Shown one piece after another: positions 33,495 to 45,157 of a stretch of 64,000 nt of DNA. The notes under the pieces were generated by a model. The model was not told the DNA's origin and did no database searches. It saw only the letters and a program-made list of their open reading frames with translations. A program made the position numbers and the translations under genes. Source of the stretch: Adiantum capillus-veneris (lineage: Eukaryota > Streptophyta > Polypodiopsida > Polypodiales > Pteridaceae); assembly GCA_014529385.2 (NCBI GenBank), contig CM043956.1, forward strand, positions 65,042,620 to 65,106,619. Direction: 5' to 3'. Numbering within the stretch: the first letter of the stretch is position 1; each line of letters begins with the position of its first letter.

Positions 33495-36064
33495 CACTGA
33501 TAAGAGGGTTTGAGAGGTGCCAAACTATGGCAAGAAGCTGTAGAAATTTGGGCAGAGTAACCTTTGTATTGGGAGTAAAATCTCAACCGAAATAGACTCA
33601 AAAGTGCCAACAATGGAAGTCACGACTCGCGGGAAGTAAATCCGGCAGAGTCTCCTTTGTATGAGGAGTCAAAACTCAACTCAAAATGCATATAAATGTG
33701 CCAACTGCACTAACTGGGAATCTGCTGCACAAAACCACTGCTATGTGAGTGCCAACTCGGTGTCAAAAGCATAAATAACCGTCCAGATACATATCCTATG
33801 GCGAGGGTACCGTAAAGGGGAACTCCAGCTACCTGTATCACCGAAGGTGTCTCAACATTCGAGCACACCCCAACTCAAAGAAAACCTCACGCTATCGACC
33901 CTCCAAAGGCTAATTCAGACACAAATGGACTAGCCACAGTCTCAGAAAGGGCTCTTCCGGTCCGAGTCTCAGAAACGGTCAAAAAAAACTGCCAAAATAG
34001 CCAAAAATGGCTCCACACGTAGTACAGTGGGCAGTGTCCGCAACTCAACGTACATGAGTAAAACCGTGCTCAAACAGGCGCCAATAACTACTGCATGCAG
34101 TGAAAGTGATCCCTACGGGGATATCTGCTCTCAAAAGAGCTCAGTAGCACTATGTGTGCGCACAACAAAATACATATGTGAATGCATGTGTTTGTAGAGA
34201 ATCTGCTGTCAAAATGACTGCCAAATCGTCAAAGCAATGTGTCTGGTAACCTGGAGAAGCTGTGAGTGAATGGGCTGAAAAACCCCCTTGTAGCCTGTAA
34301 CCTGCATGTGGGTGTCGCTATGTGCCGATTTCTGCCGCCGGGCAGAAATATGCTAGTCGAATAGCCGCCAAAAGTGTCGTATCCGTAAACTGTTTCGTAC
34401 TGCACAATCGGTGCGCTCAGTGCCAATGCCGGGTGCCACTCTTCTATGATAGAGGTACCTCACCCGTGCATGTCGCAAACACGGTCGTCGATCGTGGGAA
34501 CGCGCTCGTCCTGGGAAAACGCTTGGTGTCTGGGTCGGATATCGGAGATCCACCGTAATGTGCAGTGTCGAGCCGGTGCGCACGAGCGGTGTCGATGCCG
34601 ATGTCGCCTTCCGTCGCCGGGCGGAAGTGGGTAGCTGGGTAGCCGTAAAACACTAATGCTCGTCGGACTCGGTGTGCGGACGTCGAAGTCGAGTGACGAT
34701 GTCAAAATCAGAGAATCGTTGATGTCGACGATGAGACTCTGGTATCTCGCTCTCACTCGGTCACTCGCTCTGTGTGTTGCTTGGGCTTGCTTACAAGCAC
34801 GGTGTGAAGCTCGCCTTTTTTTTGGGTTTTTTTTTTTCGTTCGAGAAAGTATCTTCCAATCTCTTAATCAAGCTGTCTCTCTCTCTCTTACAACTGCAAA
34901 TTTCTGAAAAACTTTCTTTTCACGAGCTCGAGGAGAGGAGTCAGGCGATTCGGTTGCAGGCTCGATGGGAATGAGCCCTTGCACACACACTATTGTGAGA
35001 GTGTGAAATTAAAAAAAAATTGATGCTCTCTGTCCAAAGCTGCTTGCAGTCGTTTGCTCGCGCTGGTTCCTGTTTAGTGTTGCAGTTCGTTCAAGGCCAA
35101 GCATACACACAGTGAGCGTGTGTGTTCTATACACAACACCAAGCAAGTGCCAATGTCCTGCTCGAATTGTTTGCTCGATTGCCCACTGCAGCACCCCGAA
35201 CGTGCTCGATGCCAGTAGCGCTGCTTGATTTTGGTGCTTACACACACAGTGTGTGTGTGTGTGTGTGTGTGTGTGAGTGCACACACAACCTTGGACTCCT
35301 GCTCTCGGTTCTCTCTCGCGGTCCCAATTTGCTGCGCTCCTTACTTGATTGGAGCTTCACAGAAAAGCACAAAGCAGTCAGTGCTGATGAATTGGCTCAA
35401 TTGCAAATGTGTGTGTATCACACACCACCAAAAGGCCTACTGCTTGCACGTGCTCGGTTGCTCCAATGTTTCCGATTAAAGCTTTGCTTAATTCAACTCT
35501 CCAAAGCTCTTGTCTGTTGCTGCTTATTGAATGCCCAACGCTACCCGAGATGCTCAGCGCGTGAGCTCTGCTGCCTTCAAATGTTCACTGGCAGTGTGTT
35601 GCTTCAATTCTCAGCCCTTCTCGACTCAGGCCTCTTGTCATTGCCCAAGAGCACCCAAATTTTCCAGTGCTTTAATTCCCCTGCTCACCAGCTAGACCTG
35701 CTGCAGCCCGATTTTGTCTTCGTTTGTCCGAGCATCACACAGCCAATCTCTTGGACTGTGCACTCGATCTCAAAAGATTTGTTCAAGGTTCACAATGTTC
35801 TATGGATTATCTATCTACTGCTCAGTTCTCCTCTGCAGATCTAGTTTCTTGCTAAGATTCCCTCAAGACTCTCAAGCTTCCCTCTCCTTGAGAGGGGCTA
35901 CGCATGCCGGAGTCCAAGATCTTGCCGATCCGCTTCAGATCTCCCACTGTCGAGCTCAGGTTTGAGCTCCGAGCTCCCCCATAGCCGGCGAGCTCCGTCG
36001 CGTCCGTGTCGATCGCCGGGAAACCGTCGCACGCACCAATTGCTACCGTAGCTCTGATACCAAT
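33495..36064 (-). other. Exceptionally long leader of element G
   Basis: About 2.5 kb between gag and primer site with no sense gene. It holds a ~90-bp degenerate repeat at about 33545-33720 (CAGAGT-CCTTTGTAT...AAGTGCCAAC), a CpG-rich stretch 34300-34760 with two diverged copies of a TGCCG...CGCCGGGC...TAGCCG block about 270 bp apart, and a GT tract at 35250-35274. A 240-codon ORF (35122-35844) lies antisense to the element. Confidence 0.75.
36051..36062 (-). promoter_or_regulatory. Primer binding site of element G (initiator Met tRNA)
   Basis: TGGTATCAGAGC on the minus strand, two bases from the 5' LTR: the usual plant tRNA-iMet primer site. Confidence 0.93.
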
Positions 36065-36272
36065 TGTTGATGTGCGCGTGTGCGTGCGGAGTGTGTGCAA
36101 GAGAGGGGAAGAAGATATATGGGGAAGGGGGAGATGCACAGACAGCCACTGTGTGTGTTAGTGGAGAAGAAAGAGAAGAGATCAACTCTTCCTCTTTCTC
36201 TCCCTATATTGAATAGGGAAAATCAAGTGTACAAGGGTGGTTTCCCACGGCCACCTGGCCTACACCCCAACA
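36065..36272 (-). repeat. 5' LTR of element G (208 bp)
   Basis: TGTTG...CAACA. Flanked outside by GGGTG at 36273-36277, the right copy of the target duplication. Confidence 0.96.
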
Positions 36273-37163
36273 GGGTGTGGATAAATCCTAAAACTTGTGG
36301 GAAAAGTAATCTGTGAAGAAAAAGATGTAAATCTGAAAGAGTGTTATCTTAGGCACGTTGAAGATAGAAAACTCTCTAGAGGGGGTATTATAACAAACTT
36401 TCAACTCATAGAGTCTAATTAGACCATACAAAAACTCATGATCAAGCTTCATCAAAACTGGAGTTGTGTAAGGGTACAAACACCAAGAAAACTGGAAAAC
36501 CAAGCCACAACATTAAAAAAATGATAAAAACATTGGTGAATTGTTCAAACCATGTGAAACTCGTTATACAAGCTTCAAATCACGTGTAGAATCCACTCCA
36601 AGTCATAATAGCCAAAAATATGTCTAAATAGACAAGTTTAATCTTAAGCATGCCGAAGATAAATCTTCCACTATGAAAGCATTTTTTACCTTTTGACACT
36701 AAGATTGACGTTGTCAGGCTGTGAAAACCTCAATTGTGTGATAATAGTTGAGATAGACCTAAGATAAAATTGTGAATAATTTCACATTTTTTGTACATAA
36801 GGTCTATTGGGCACTAGAAAAAGGAATTTTGTATATTTTGTGATCGGAGAAGGAAAAATTGTGGAATCACATACGGCTTTAAGTGTTGTTGTGCAAGGAA
36901 TTGCGACTTTGTGAAGGACAAGAGAGAAAGCGGTAAAAGCATTGCGTTTGAAACCAAAGGCAACCTTCTAGGTTTGCGGTATCAGTTCAATTAAGTTGCA
37001 TAAATCCATATATGAACCCAAGATCTAGTAGAGTTTTGGAAAACCCGATTAACTTAGGAGAGAATATGAGCAAAGCGTCCACCGAAGATAGTGTAAACCA
37101 AGGAAGACCTTATAAACTATTACGGAATAACTGTCAGCCACTTACTTTGATTCAAGCTCAAAC
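36273..37163 (+). other. Leader of E, right part, with decayed palindromes
   Basis: Non-coding continuation of the leader after G. Imperfect palindromes at 36345-36366 and 36641-36660 share the pattern ATCTTA-GCA-G...GAAGAT with the one at 28941; a half copy (CCTAAGATA) lies at 36758-36766. Confidence 0.6.
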
Positions 37164-39226
37164 ATGTCTTCTTTTTTGACACAATCAAGAACTGGGACCT
37201 CTCTCAAGTTCACGCACATCTTGACTTTTTTCAAGCCCAACAAGTATGAAGCCTATATGTATTTGGACCCAAATGAGGACTTTGCAGTGAGGATAGATGA
37301 CCATACCATTGCTTTTGAAGAGGAGATCAGGGCAAACAAACAGGATGACATGGATGTAGACCAAAATGGATTACAACATGGCAAGATACAAGACCCTGAC
37401 TAAGTGGATAAATGGGGATTAGAGTTTGATGCTCTAATACCAAATAAGGATGTAAAGGAGGGACATCAAGTGTTGGAATTAGAAGGGTATGAGTTAATAG
37501 ATGCTAAACCATTAATATACATCCCCATTGATAACCCAAGACTTGGAATTTATTGCTGGGAAGAAAACAATTTTAAGGATTTGGTATGGACCACCCATGC
37601 CAGATTAGGACAACTAACACCTTTGAAAATTGTTTACATTTTGAAAAGGAACTAGCATAACTTCCTGCTCATCTCTTTAGGGATTGTTACAACAATAATT
37701 TTTGTCATGATGACTCCAAAGAAGATTGAATAAACCAAGTATTAGGGACACTCAATCCATGAAGTGAACATGGGAACCGTACAAGAAATTGATCAAGATG
37801 TGGATCCAAATGCTAGATCTTATGACAACATGGCCAACCAACAAGGAAGCGGACCAAGGAGTAGTCAACAAAGAAAGAAAGGAAAAAACCACCTGTACCA
37901 GGGGAGAAATGAGGGACATGAGGACAAGAAGAGGTTCACATGAGTCACACTTACCAAACAGCTAGTTTAAGGGATTAATGGAAGAAACACCGGCTCAAAG
38001 GGAAAGAATGTGGTCCAAACACAATCGCAGAGTCAAACTAGTAGATTTTCAGTGGGTTAAAAAATATAGTGGGACAAGGGACCGATATGATCATTTGACC
38101 ATATGAAAAGTTTTGAGAGCTAAGTGCACAATGGATCTTCATACACAATTTTAGGGATTTGGGATGACCTTGGAGGGAAAAGCCTTGACTAGCTTGATTC
38201 TAGAACATACCTGCTGGATCAATCACTGACTTACCAACTTTGGCCATGCCATTTGTCGCTACATGTCTTAACATGGCCATAAAGCATATTACAATGGCAC
38301 AATCTATAGTTTCAAATAGAAACAAGGAGAAACTGAGAGATATAGTGTAAGTCAAATGAGGGAGTACATTAACAAATTCCCATAGTTGGATATTCCAACC
38401 AAGGAAAGACTAGTGTCACTATTTCTAGAGGGATTATAAAACAAAGATTTTCATGCAATTTTGTATAGTAAAAACCACACGACTTGGGAAGCATGTAGTT
38501 TAGATGCAATGGACTTGAGTGATAACTATGAGATCTTCAATGAGAAAATCAAATCTAAGGATACTCAGAGCGATCGAAACATATCCGTTGTGCTAGCACA
38601 AGTATGTTTAACAAATATAGCTCCTACCAATGCGATAGAGGACATGATTAAACGAATGAACAATATAATGAACAACATGCAAAAAATGCCAATGTGAGGC
38701 CCAGTGTAGGGACAACCTATGGGGGACAACAAAGGCAATTAAAATGGTGCGCTATTGAAGGGAAACGGGAAAGTTATGAGACAAATGAGTGCTACTACAA
38801 ACCAAAATATGATGGAAATGTCCATTATGTGCCAATGAGTCCATAGGGGTAGTCCATGTATAGATACCCTTTCAATATGACACCCATGCAAAGATCCCCA
38901 TGAATGTGGAGTGACCTCAACCAGTATTAGGTTAGCCACATCCAACTCCAGGGAGTATATCTATACCAATCAAGTGCATGGTGTCTGAAGAACAAACTGA
39001 GGAACATGTGCTAGTACCCATTACTTCATATCCTGAGGCTAGTTCTATAACAATGGGGATAGAAGAGGAGTGGTATATCCAATCTACTCTAGTTCCTATC
39101 GAGCCAATGTGCCAAGCACCCAGTGATATAGCACCTATTTACTTTACTACAAACCAGGGGGCAATCCTAAACCAAAAAGTGGAAATTTTCACAATTGTGG
39201 AGCGGATGACCATTGGAGTGTGGTGA
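37164..39226 (+). pseudogene. Relic Gag of E
   Basis: Decayed Gag in several frames. N-terminal extension matching F (PLIYIPIDNPRLGIYCWEE against IRIPTYNENVGIYKHE). Capsid region near 38040: VDFQWVKKYSGTRDRYDH, matching WVNKKYTGNRDPRDH in F. Then ERLVSLFLEGL, and QLKWCAIEGKR...NECYYKP near 38740, matching QHKWCAIEQKW...EECYYNK in F. It ends inside a zinc knuckle (FHNCGADDHW) at about 39215. Numerous stops; very old. Confidence 0.8.
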
Positions 39227-39289
39227 GTTTGGTGAGTCTCCTCCTCTTGGATTTCAACCAAGGTAGCTCTAGGAGGATCATGGCGGGTG

Positions 39290-40781
39290 TTCTTTTGGGG
39301 ACAAGCGCGGTACGCATGCCCTTGTTTTCCACACTTGAAACACCGGTCATCCTCGCGATAACACTCAAGCTCTTCAGGACAGAGTTTGTTTTTACCTTTG
39401 TAAACTCCCTTCTCTTTAGCTTTTTTGGAGTTTCCCTTAGGAGACTTTTGGAAATTGTCCTTCCCCTTAGGCTAGTTGGAACCCTTGTTTTCCGTGGGCT
39501 TATTATTTCTTTTAGCCCCCGTTTGGAAATTGATTCCAGAGGCCACCATAGTATGGTGTATTACCGCCGATATGGTACGTGGCCTTTGGGAATTGACATA
39601 CTCCGTCATTTCTTCGGTTAAGCCCACACAAAATTGTTGCTTTTGCTCTCCAAAATCGAACTTTTTGAAGATAGTGGCTTTGAGTTGTAGGTCCCAAAAC
39701 CTGTCTACATATTTGTGGATGGATTCATAGGGAGAGAGCTTTAAGCTTCGCCATTCGGTGAGTACTTTGTCTTTGGCATCGGTGGCCACAAACTGCTTCA
39801 TATTGGAAGCTCTTAAAGCTTTTCAGGTTTGTGGAGCTTCACCATTGGCTCGTAGGCTAGACCGCCATTGCCTGGCGGACTTTTGAAAGTGCATAGCTAC
39901 ATGGCATAGCTTAGAGGACTCCATGAAGCCCTCATGTCAGAACGCGCATCAAATTGTTGGATAAAGGCCAAGACTTTGTCCTTAGCACCGAAGGTGCCAT
40001 CATAGGTAAGGAAAGAGATGCTCTTCCCTCCCTCTTTGAACTTCTTTAGCTTGGACGACCTCTTTCATGCGGCATAGGATTTCCTATGGATGGTTCAAAG
40101 GTTGCACCATCACTTTCTTCAAAAGGTGAAGAATTTGAGGAAGGTGGAGAAGAGGGTGGCCTATTTCTTGACTTTTCTTGTCTTGATCTTCATCTTCTTC
40201 ACCATCACTTTCATAAGAGGAAGAGGATGAAGAAGATGGAGAAGAGGATGTCCTCTTTCTTGCCTTTTTCTTCTCTTGTTTTTTGTCATCCCTCTTTGAA
40301 TTATGGTGTGGAGAAGGGCGCGATGGTCTTCTCTATTTTGGAGGTGATGGAGACCGTTTAGCCCGCCGTCTTCGTGGATCCATCTCCACCGAGGTGGAGG
40401 GAGACTCACTTCTTTCTCGTTCCTTCGGTGGAGGCTCTTGAGTTCTCCTTCGAGAAGGATATGCATCATGAAGAAGTAAATTCTTGAGCCCTTCGTATGG
40501 ATTCTCTTCTTCTTCCCGAATTGGAGAGAGAACTCTTTTGGAAGTCTCACAAGGAGGCTTCCTAGGTGTTCTCTCGTCATGGTGGGGAGCTTGGAGAATC
40601 CCATCAGCACAGAGCTGCCATTGCACTTCACTTTGGAGAGATGGATTGCCCATAACTTGTTGAAACCTAGAAACAAGATAGTTAACAAGCATCGGGGCAT
40701 CATTAGTAACTTGCTCATTAGCAAAATCAAAGTTATCAACATTAATTTCACTCTCTTTACTATTGTCAACCATTCTAACAA
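39290..40781 (-). pseudogene. Element D Gag, frameshifted
   Basis: Start at about 40773 (MVDNSKESEINVDNF). Acidic N-terminus, then a basic Ser/Arg/Pro-rich stretch (RRRAKRSPSPP), broken near 40330. Capsid core re-emerges at 39801-39472: FVATDAKDKVLTEWRSLKL, YVDRFWDLQLKATIF, FCVGLTEEMTEYV. The zinc knuckle CFKCGKQGHAYRAC is readable at about 39340-39385. It would assemble particles and bind RNA; several frameshifts prevent expression. Confidence 0.8.
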
Positions 40782-41176
40782 CTTTTAGATGTAAACGTTT
40801 TAGGTGTACTTTGGCACTTCAAGCCCTAGTTACTACTCCTCTTTACCCCTTTAGAAAAAGCACTCAAGCTACTGTACCCATGGCTCGAATACCATTAATT
40901 GCAAGGAATAGAAGAGAGGGTCATTCAACACCAAAACAGCACTGGCTCCTGTCAAGCTTCTAATAGCTCAATAGTGGTTAAGCCGTAGGCAAGCCCCGTA
41001 GAACTCCACTATTAAGACCATAGCTCTCGACGGTCATGCCCCGTCAGCTATACGAAGGCACGCGCACTGCAAGGCTGAAAAGTCCCTATTCACTTACTCA
41101 CAGACAATTAATAATACCAACCATTTATACCTAGCTTGAGGACCTCCCTTCTTGAGCAAGACAAGAGAAACCGTGT

Positions 41177-41188
41177 GCTCTGATACCA
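41177..41188 (-). promoter_or_regulatory. Primer binding site of element D (initiator Met tRNA)
   Basis: TGGTATCAGAGC on the minus strand, one base from the LTR end. Confidence 0.93.
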
Positions 41189-41189
41189 A

Positions 41190-42383
41190 TGTAACATTTA
41201 ATGGCCTAGTAACTTGTGTGTACCAGAAATTAATATGAACATAGTGGGCATTTCATTAGAATAGATTCCTAATGAGAATTACAAGAGTGCTTAGGTGGAG
41301 AGAGAAACAAAAAGCATAACACCTAGTTAGATAGCATAAACAATACTTTAAGAAAAGAGAGAAATTAAGCTATTGACAACATTTGAGGACCGGATTTACA
41401 TGGAGCCGGTCCCCCCTCCAAAAGGCTTTGTATTATGGTTTCTCCCTTCAAGAGAGACATTGTATAATACAATTCTTTGTGTTCCTTCAAGACTAGGTAG
41501 TGCAATGAAGATGAAAGCTTCATGCAGTAAGAAAAACACTTATCAAACACAACATCAATTATCTCCGGTCTCAGACCCAAGACCTCACACACCTTCGAAG
41601 ATGGTGAGAGCTAGTGGGGTATGAGAGTAGATTGAGAGGAACAAGGAGTATTCTTACGAGAAAGATGTACATCTCCTCACATAATCACTCATATTAGCAT
41701 AGCTTAGCTTAGTAATTAGCATGGTAGAGGATATGAGCATGCATTGAAGCTTGGCTCTTGGTTGGATTTGCATCACAAAGCCAAGAGTTGTTGGTGTAGG
41801 CCTCCCTTCTCACAAGCTTGGAGTAGGTGGTAAGCTTTCCATTAAAGCTTGAGAAGGAGAGAGAGTCTTGTTTACTTCACACATGAGATTGTGTGAGTGT
41901 GTGTGTCCATAATGCCTTGCAAAAATCAGCCACCTCTCTCTCTTGGTCAACCCCTCTTGCTATTTGCTCATGCTACAGTCTCATTGCACCTCCCTAGGGC
42001 TAGCCAATGATAATTAAGCAGTATAAGTGATAGCCTTCTGACATGTGTCCCCCTTTCTCATTTTGTGAGAGCTTTATGTAATTAATAAATTCAAATAAAC
42101 TCTCATTGGACCTCTTTGCCTCCTGGCCAATAGGAATCAGGAAATCCATTGGGTTGCTGAATGCTCATTGGACCCCTTGGGAGACTGTCCAATAGTCTTC
42201 TAGAGAGCTTAATTCTCATTGGTTCTTTTATTAAGTGTTTTTAAATTAATAAAACCAGATTTACTCTAGCCTAATTCTCATTGGTCCACCTCCAAGGCCA
42301 TCCAATAGGAATTGGGTACACCTTGTGGGCATCTGGGCTAGGGAGATGACATGTGTCCCTCATTCCCTTTGTGTAAAGGGAGC

Positions 42384-42458
<75 letters not shown>

Positions 42459-42835
42459 TTTCTCTCTCATCCCCTACTCCCAAGGCTTGCCCCCTCCTAT
42501 GTAGGGATTGATAAAGACTTTTGGGACACACACAAGGCATCCAATTCCCCCCATGCTTGACCTTTGGACACAACCTTTGATTTTTGGAACCTTAGCATTT
42601 TGGAAGTCTTAATGGGCTGAACCTTAAATTCTTTTAAGCCCATTGTTGCACATGGATCTTTTGTAGATGGCCCCCCCTTTGGATCCCTATTTTCCCTCCT
42701 TTGGATCCCTACTGTGGTCGGTCTGCTAGCTTAACCAATATTCTAGCTTTTTCTCCCCTGGCACTTCCCCATATTAAATGATCAGTTTAACATAAGAAAA
42801 TCATTTAGGAGAATTAGATATTGATTATTATGACA
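41190..42835 (-). repeat. 5' LTR of element D (1646 bp)
   Basis: On the minus strand begins TGTCATAATAATC and ends AATGTTACA. Inverted counterpart of 43227-45110. Contains a GT tract at about 42390-42457 and lacks the MITE of the other copy. Confidence 0.9.
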
Positions 42836-43226
42836 ACAAGCAATGAAAAATTCTGGAAGAGAGTCATCAACAACAATCAAGAGTAGCTCACACAATGCTT
42901 CGATGTTGGCGACCTATTGCAGACAACTCAAGGTGCAGTGGACCTTAAAAGCAAACCCATCATAAAGTCCACGTCACAAAGAGGATCAATTCTACAAACT
43001 GAAAAACATAAAAATCCATCTTCACAATGGTCAAGATTGGCAACAAAGGGAAGAATGCGCAACAAAATGCAAAGTTACCTCAAAAATTGAAGTCCAATTA
43101 TGCATCAACAAGACAAAAGATATGAAGCACCCAAGGAAGGAGGGAGCATCATCCACGATAAAATACTACCAAGCTAAAGACCAACCTTCAAGACAAACAT
43201 GAAGAAAACCCTATGACAAGACTGCA
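42836..43226 (+). other. Internal non-coding remnant of gypsy element H
   Basis: 391 bp between two inverted LTRs. It continues at 45111 after the solo LTR and leads to the polypurine tract of H. No gene seen. Confidence 0.55.
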
Positions 43227-45110
43227 TGTCATAATAACTAATATCTAATTCTCCTAAATGATTTTCTCATGTTAAACTAATCGTTTAATATGGGGAAGTG
43301 GCAGGGGAAGAAAAGCTAGAATATTGGTTAAGCTGGCAGACCGGCCACAATAGGGATCCAAAGGAGGGAAAATAGGGATCCAAAGGGGGGGCCACCTGCA
43401 AAAGAGCAATGTGCAACAATGGGCTTAAAAGACCCTAAGGTTCAACCCATTAAGACTTCCAAAATGCTAAGGTTCCAAAATTCAAAGCTTGTGTCCAATG
43501 GTCAAAAGCTTAGGAAACTGGATGGTTTGTGTGTGTCCCAAAAAGTCTTCACAAACTCCTACATAGGAGGGGGTGAGCCCAATAAGTAGGGGATGAGAGA
43601 GAAATGCACACACACACTCACAAGCTTCCTTTGTTCACAAGGGGAAAGAGGGACACATGTGAGCTCCCTAGGCCAAATGCCCACAAGGTGCTCAAATCCT
43701 ATTGGATTGCCTTGGAGGTGGATCAATGAGAATTATTCTAGAGTAAATTCAGTTTAATTAATTTAAAAACACTCAATAAAAGAACCAATAAGAATTAAGC
43801 TCTCTAGAAGACTATTGGGTGAAAGCATGTTAACCTGTCACGCTTTTTGTGCTAGTTAGAAGTTTCAAGTTAGCACATCTTCAAAAAGTTGGACATTCGG
43901 TAAATTTTTTACAAATAATATCAAAAAAATTTGGAGGTTTTACATTTGGATTCCTTGTTTCATGTGCTTTCTATTGATATATAATATGTCATAGATCTTG
44001 GACATGTAGCTCAAGTTATTGTACTAGTTGGCATATGTCAAAATTGTGCTAGCTAGCATTGTCCGGGACATGAAAAAGCATGACATGTTAACATGCTTTC
44101 ACCCTATTGAATAGTCTCCGTAGTGGTCCAATGAGCATTCAGCAGCCCAATGGCTTGCCTGATTCCTATTGGCCAAGAGGCAAAGGGGTCCAATGAGAGT
44201 TTGATTGCATTTATCAATTACCTAAAGCTCTCACAAAAGGGGAAAGGGAGACACATGTTAGAAGGCTATCACTTATGCTCCTGAAATCCTATTGGCTAAG
44301 CTGGGAGAGGTCCAATGAGGTGCTAGCAAGAGCAAATAGAAAGAGAGGTCGACCAAGAGAGAGGGGGCTGATTTTTCAAAGGAAATTATCCACACACACT
44401 CACACAAGCTCATGTGTAGATTATGAAGACTCTCTCTCTCTTTTCAAGCTTAAATGGAAAGCTTATCACCTACTCTAAGCTTGTGAGAAGGGAGGCCTAC
44501 ACCAACAACTCTTGGCTTTGTGATGCAGATCCAACCAAGGGCCAAGATTCAATGCATGCTCATCTCCTCTACCATGCTAATTACTAAGCTAAGCTATGCT
44601 AATATGAGTGATTATGTGAGGAGATGTATATCTTTCTCGTAAGACTACTCCTTCTTCCTCTCAATCTACTCTCATACCCCGCTAGCTCTCACCATCTTCG
44701 AAGGTGTGTGAGGTCTTGGGTCTGAGACCATGAGGGAATTGATGTTGTGTTTGATAAGTGTTTTTCTTAGTGCTTTAAGTTTCCATCTTCATTGAACTAG
44801 CTAGTATTGAAGGAACACAAAGAATTGTATTGTAAAATGTCTCTCTTGATGGGAGAAACCATAATACAAAGCCTTTTGGAGGGGGGACTGGCTCCATACA
44901 AATCCGGTCTTCAATTATTGTCAATTGCTTGATTTCTCTCTCTTTTGAAGTATTGTTCATGCTATCTAACTAGGTGTTATACTTTTTGTTGCTCTCTCTC
45001 CACCCAAGCACTCTTGTTATTCTCATTAGGGATCTATTCTACTATGAAATGCTCACTATGTTCATGCTATTTTCCACTACACACAAGTTACTAGGCCATT
45101 AAATGTTACA
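43227..45110 (+). repeat. Solo LTR of the C/D family with 5-bp target duplication
   Basis: TGTCATAATAAC to AATGTTACA, flanked by CTGCA at 43222-43226 and 45111-45115. No primer site or internal DNA follows, so this is a solo LTR left by LTR-LTR recombination. 1884 bp including a 286-bp MITE. Confidence 0.92.
43818..44103. mobile_element. MITE (286 bp) inside the solo LTR
   Basis: Perfect 17-bp terminal inverted repeats GGTGAAAGCATGTTAAC, extending imperfectly to about 31 bp. Flanked by CTATTG on both sides (43812-43817, 44104-44109). The D LTR has the uninterrupted sequence with one CTATTG, so insertion is proven by an empty site. No coding capacity. Superfamily not assigned. Confidence 0.9.
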
Positions 45111-45140
45111 CTGCACATGGTCCTGTCAAGGGACGACACA

Positions 45141-45157
45141 AGGGAGGAAGGGGGAAA
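45141..45157 (+). promoter_or_regulatory. Polypurine tract of element H
   Basis: AGGGAGGAAGGGGGAAA directly before the LTR. Confidence 0.85.

Larger units (their letters stand above)
29147..36272 (-). mobile_element. Complete Ty1/copia retrotransposon G (7126 bp)
   Basis: 208-bp LTRs at both ends, target duplication GGGTG at 29142-29146 and 36273-36277, Met-tRNA primer site, polypurine tract, and gag, protease, integrase, RT, RNase H in copia order on the minus strand. I count about four differences between the LTRs (about 98% identity), so insertion is moderately recent. Coding frames contain stops and a frameshift. The gap between primer site and gag is unusually long (2.5 kb). Confidence 0.97.
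27639..39226 (+). mobile_element. Old Ty3/gypsy relic E (relative of F), split by G and truncated
   Basis: 5' LTR, decayed primer site, leader and gag can be followed on the plus strand. The leader is interrupted by copia element G with a clean target duplication. The gag matches that of F along its length. After the zinc knuckle the sequence switches to D on the other strand; protease, RT, integrase and an identifiable 3' LTR are missing. Confidence 0.75.
39227..42835 (-). mobile_element. Truncated chromovirus-type gypsy element D: 5' LTR and gag only
   Basis: Minus-strand element of the same LTR family as C. 5' LTR 41190-42835, Met-tRNA primer site, leader, gag to the zinc knuckle; then it stops against E's gag at about 39220-39240. 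Pol and 3' LTR are missing. Its left flank at 42836 lies in the internal region of H. Confidence 0.85.

Noticed and set aside
34229..34907. Several overlapping short frames in the CpG-rich part of the G leader
   Set aside because: High GC lowers stop frequency on both strands; none has a recognisable domain or continuity.
42351..42573. Frames made of Cys-Val or His-Thr repeats
   Set aside because: Products of the GT microsatellite in the D LTR.
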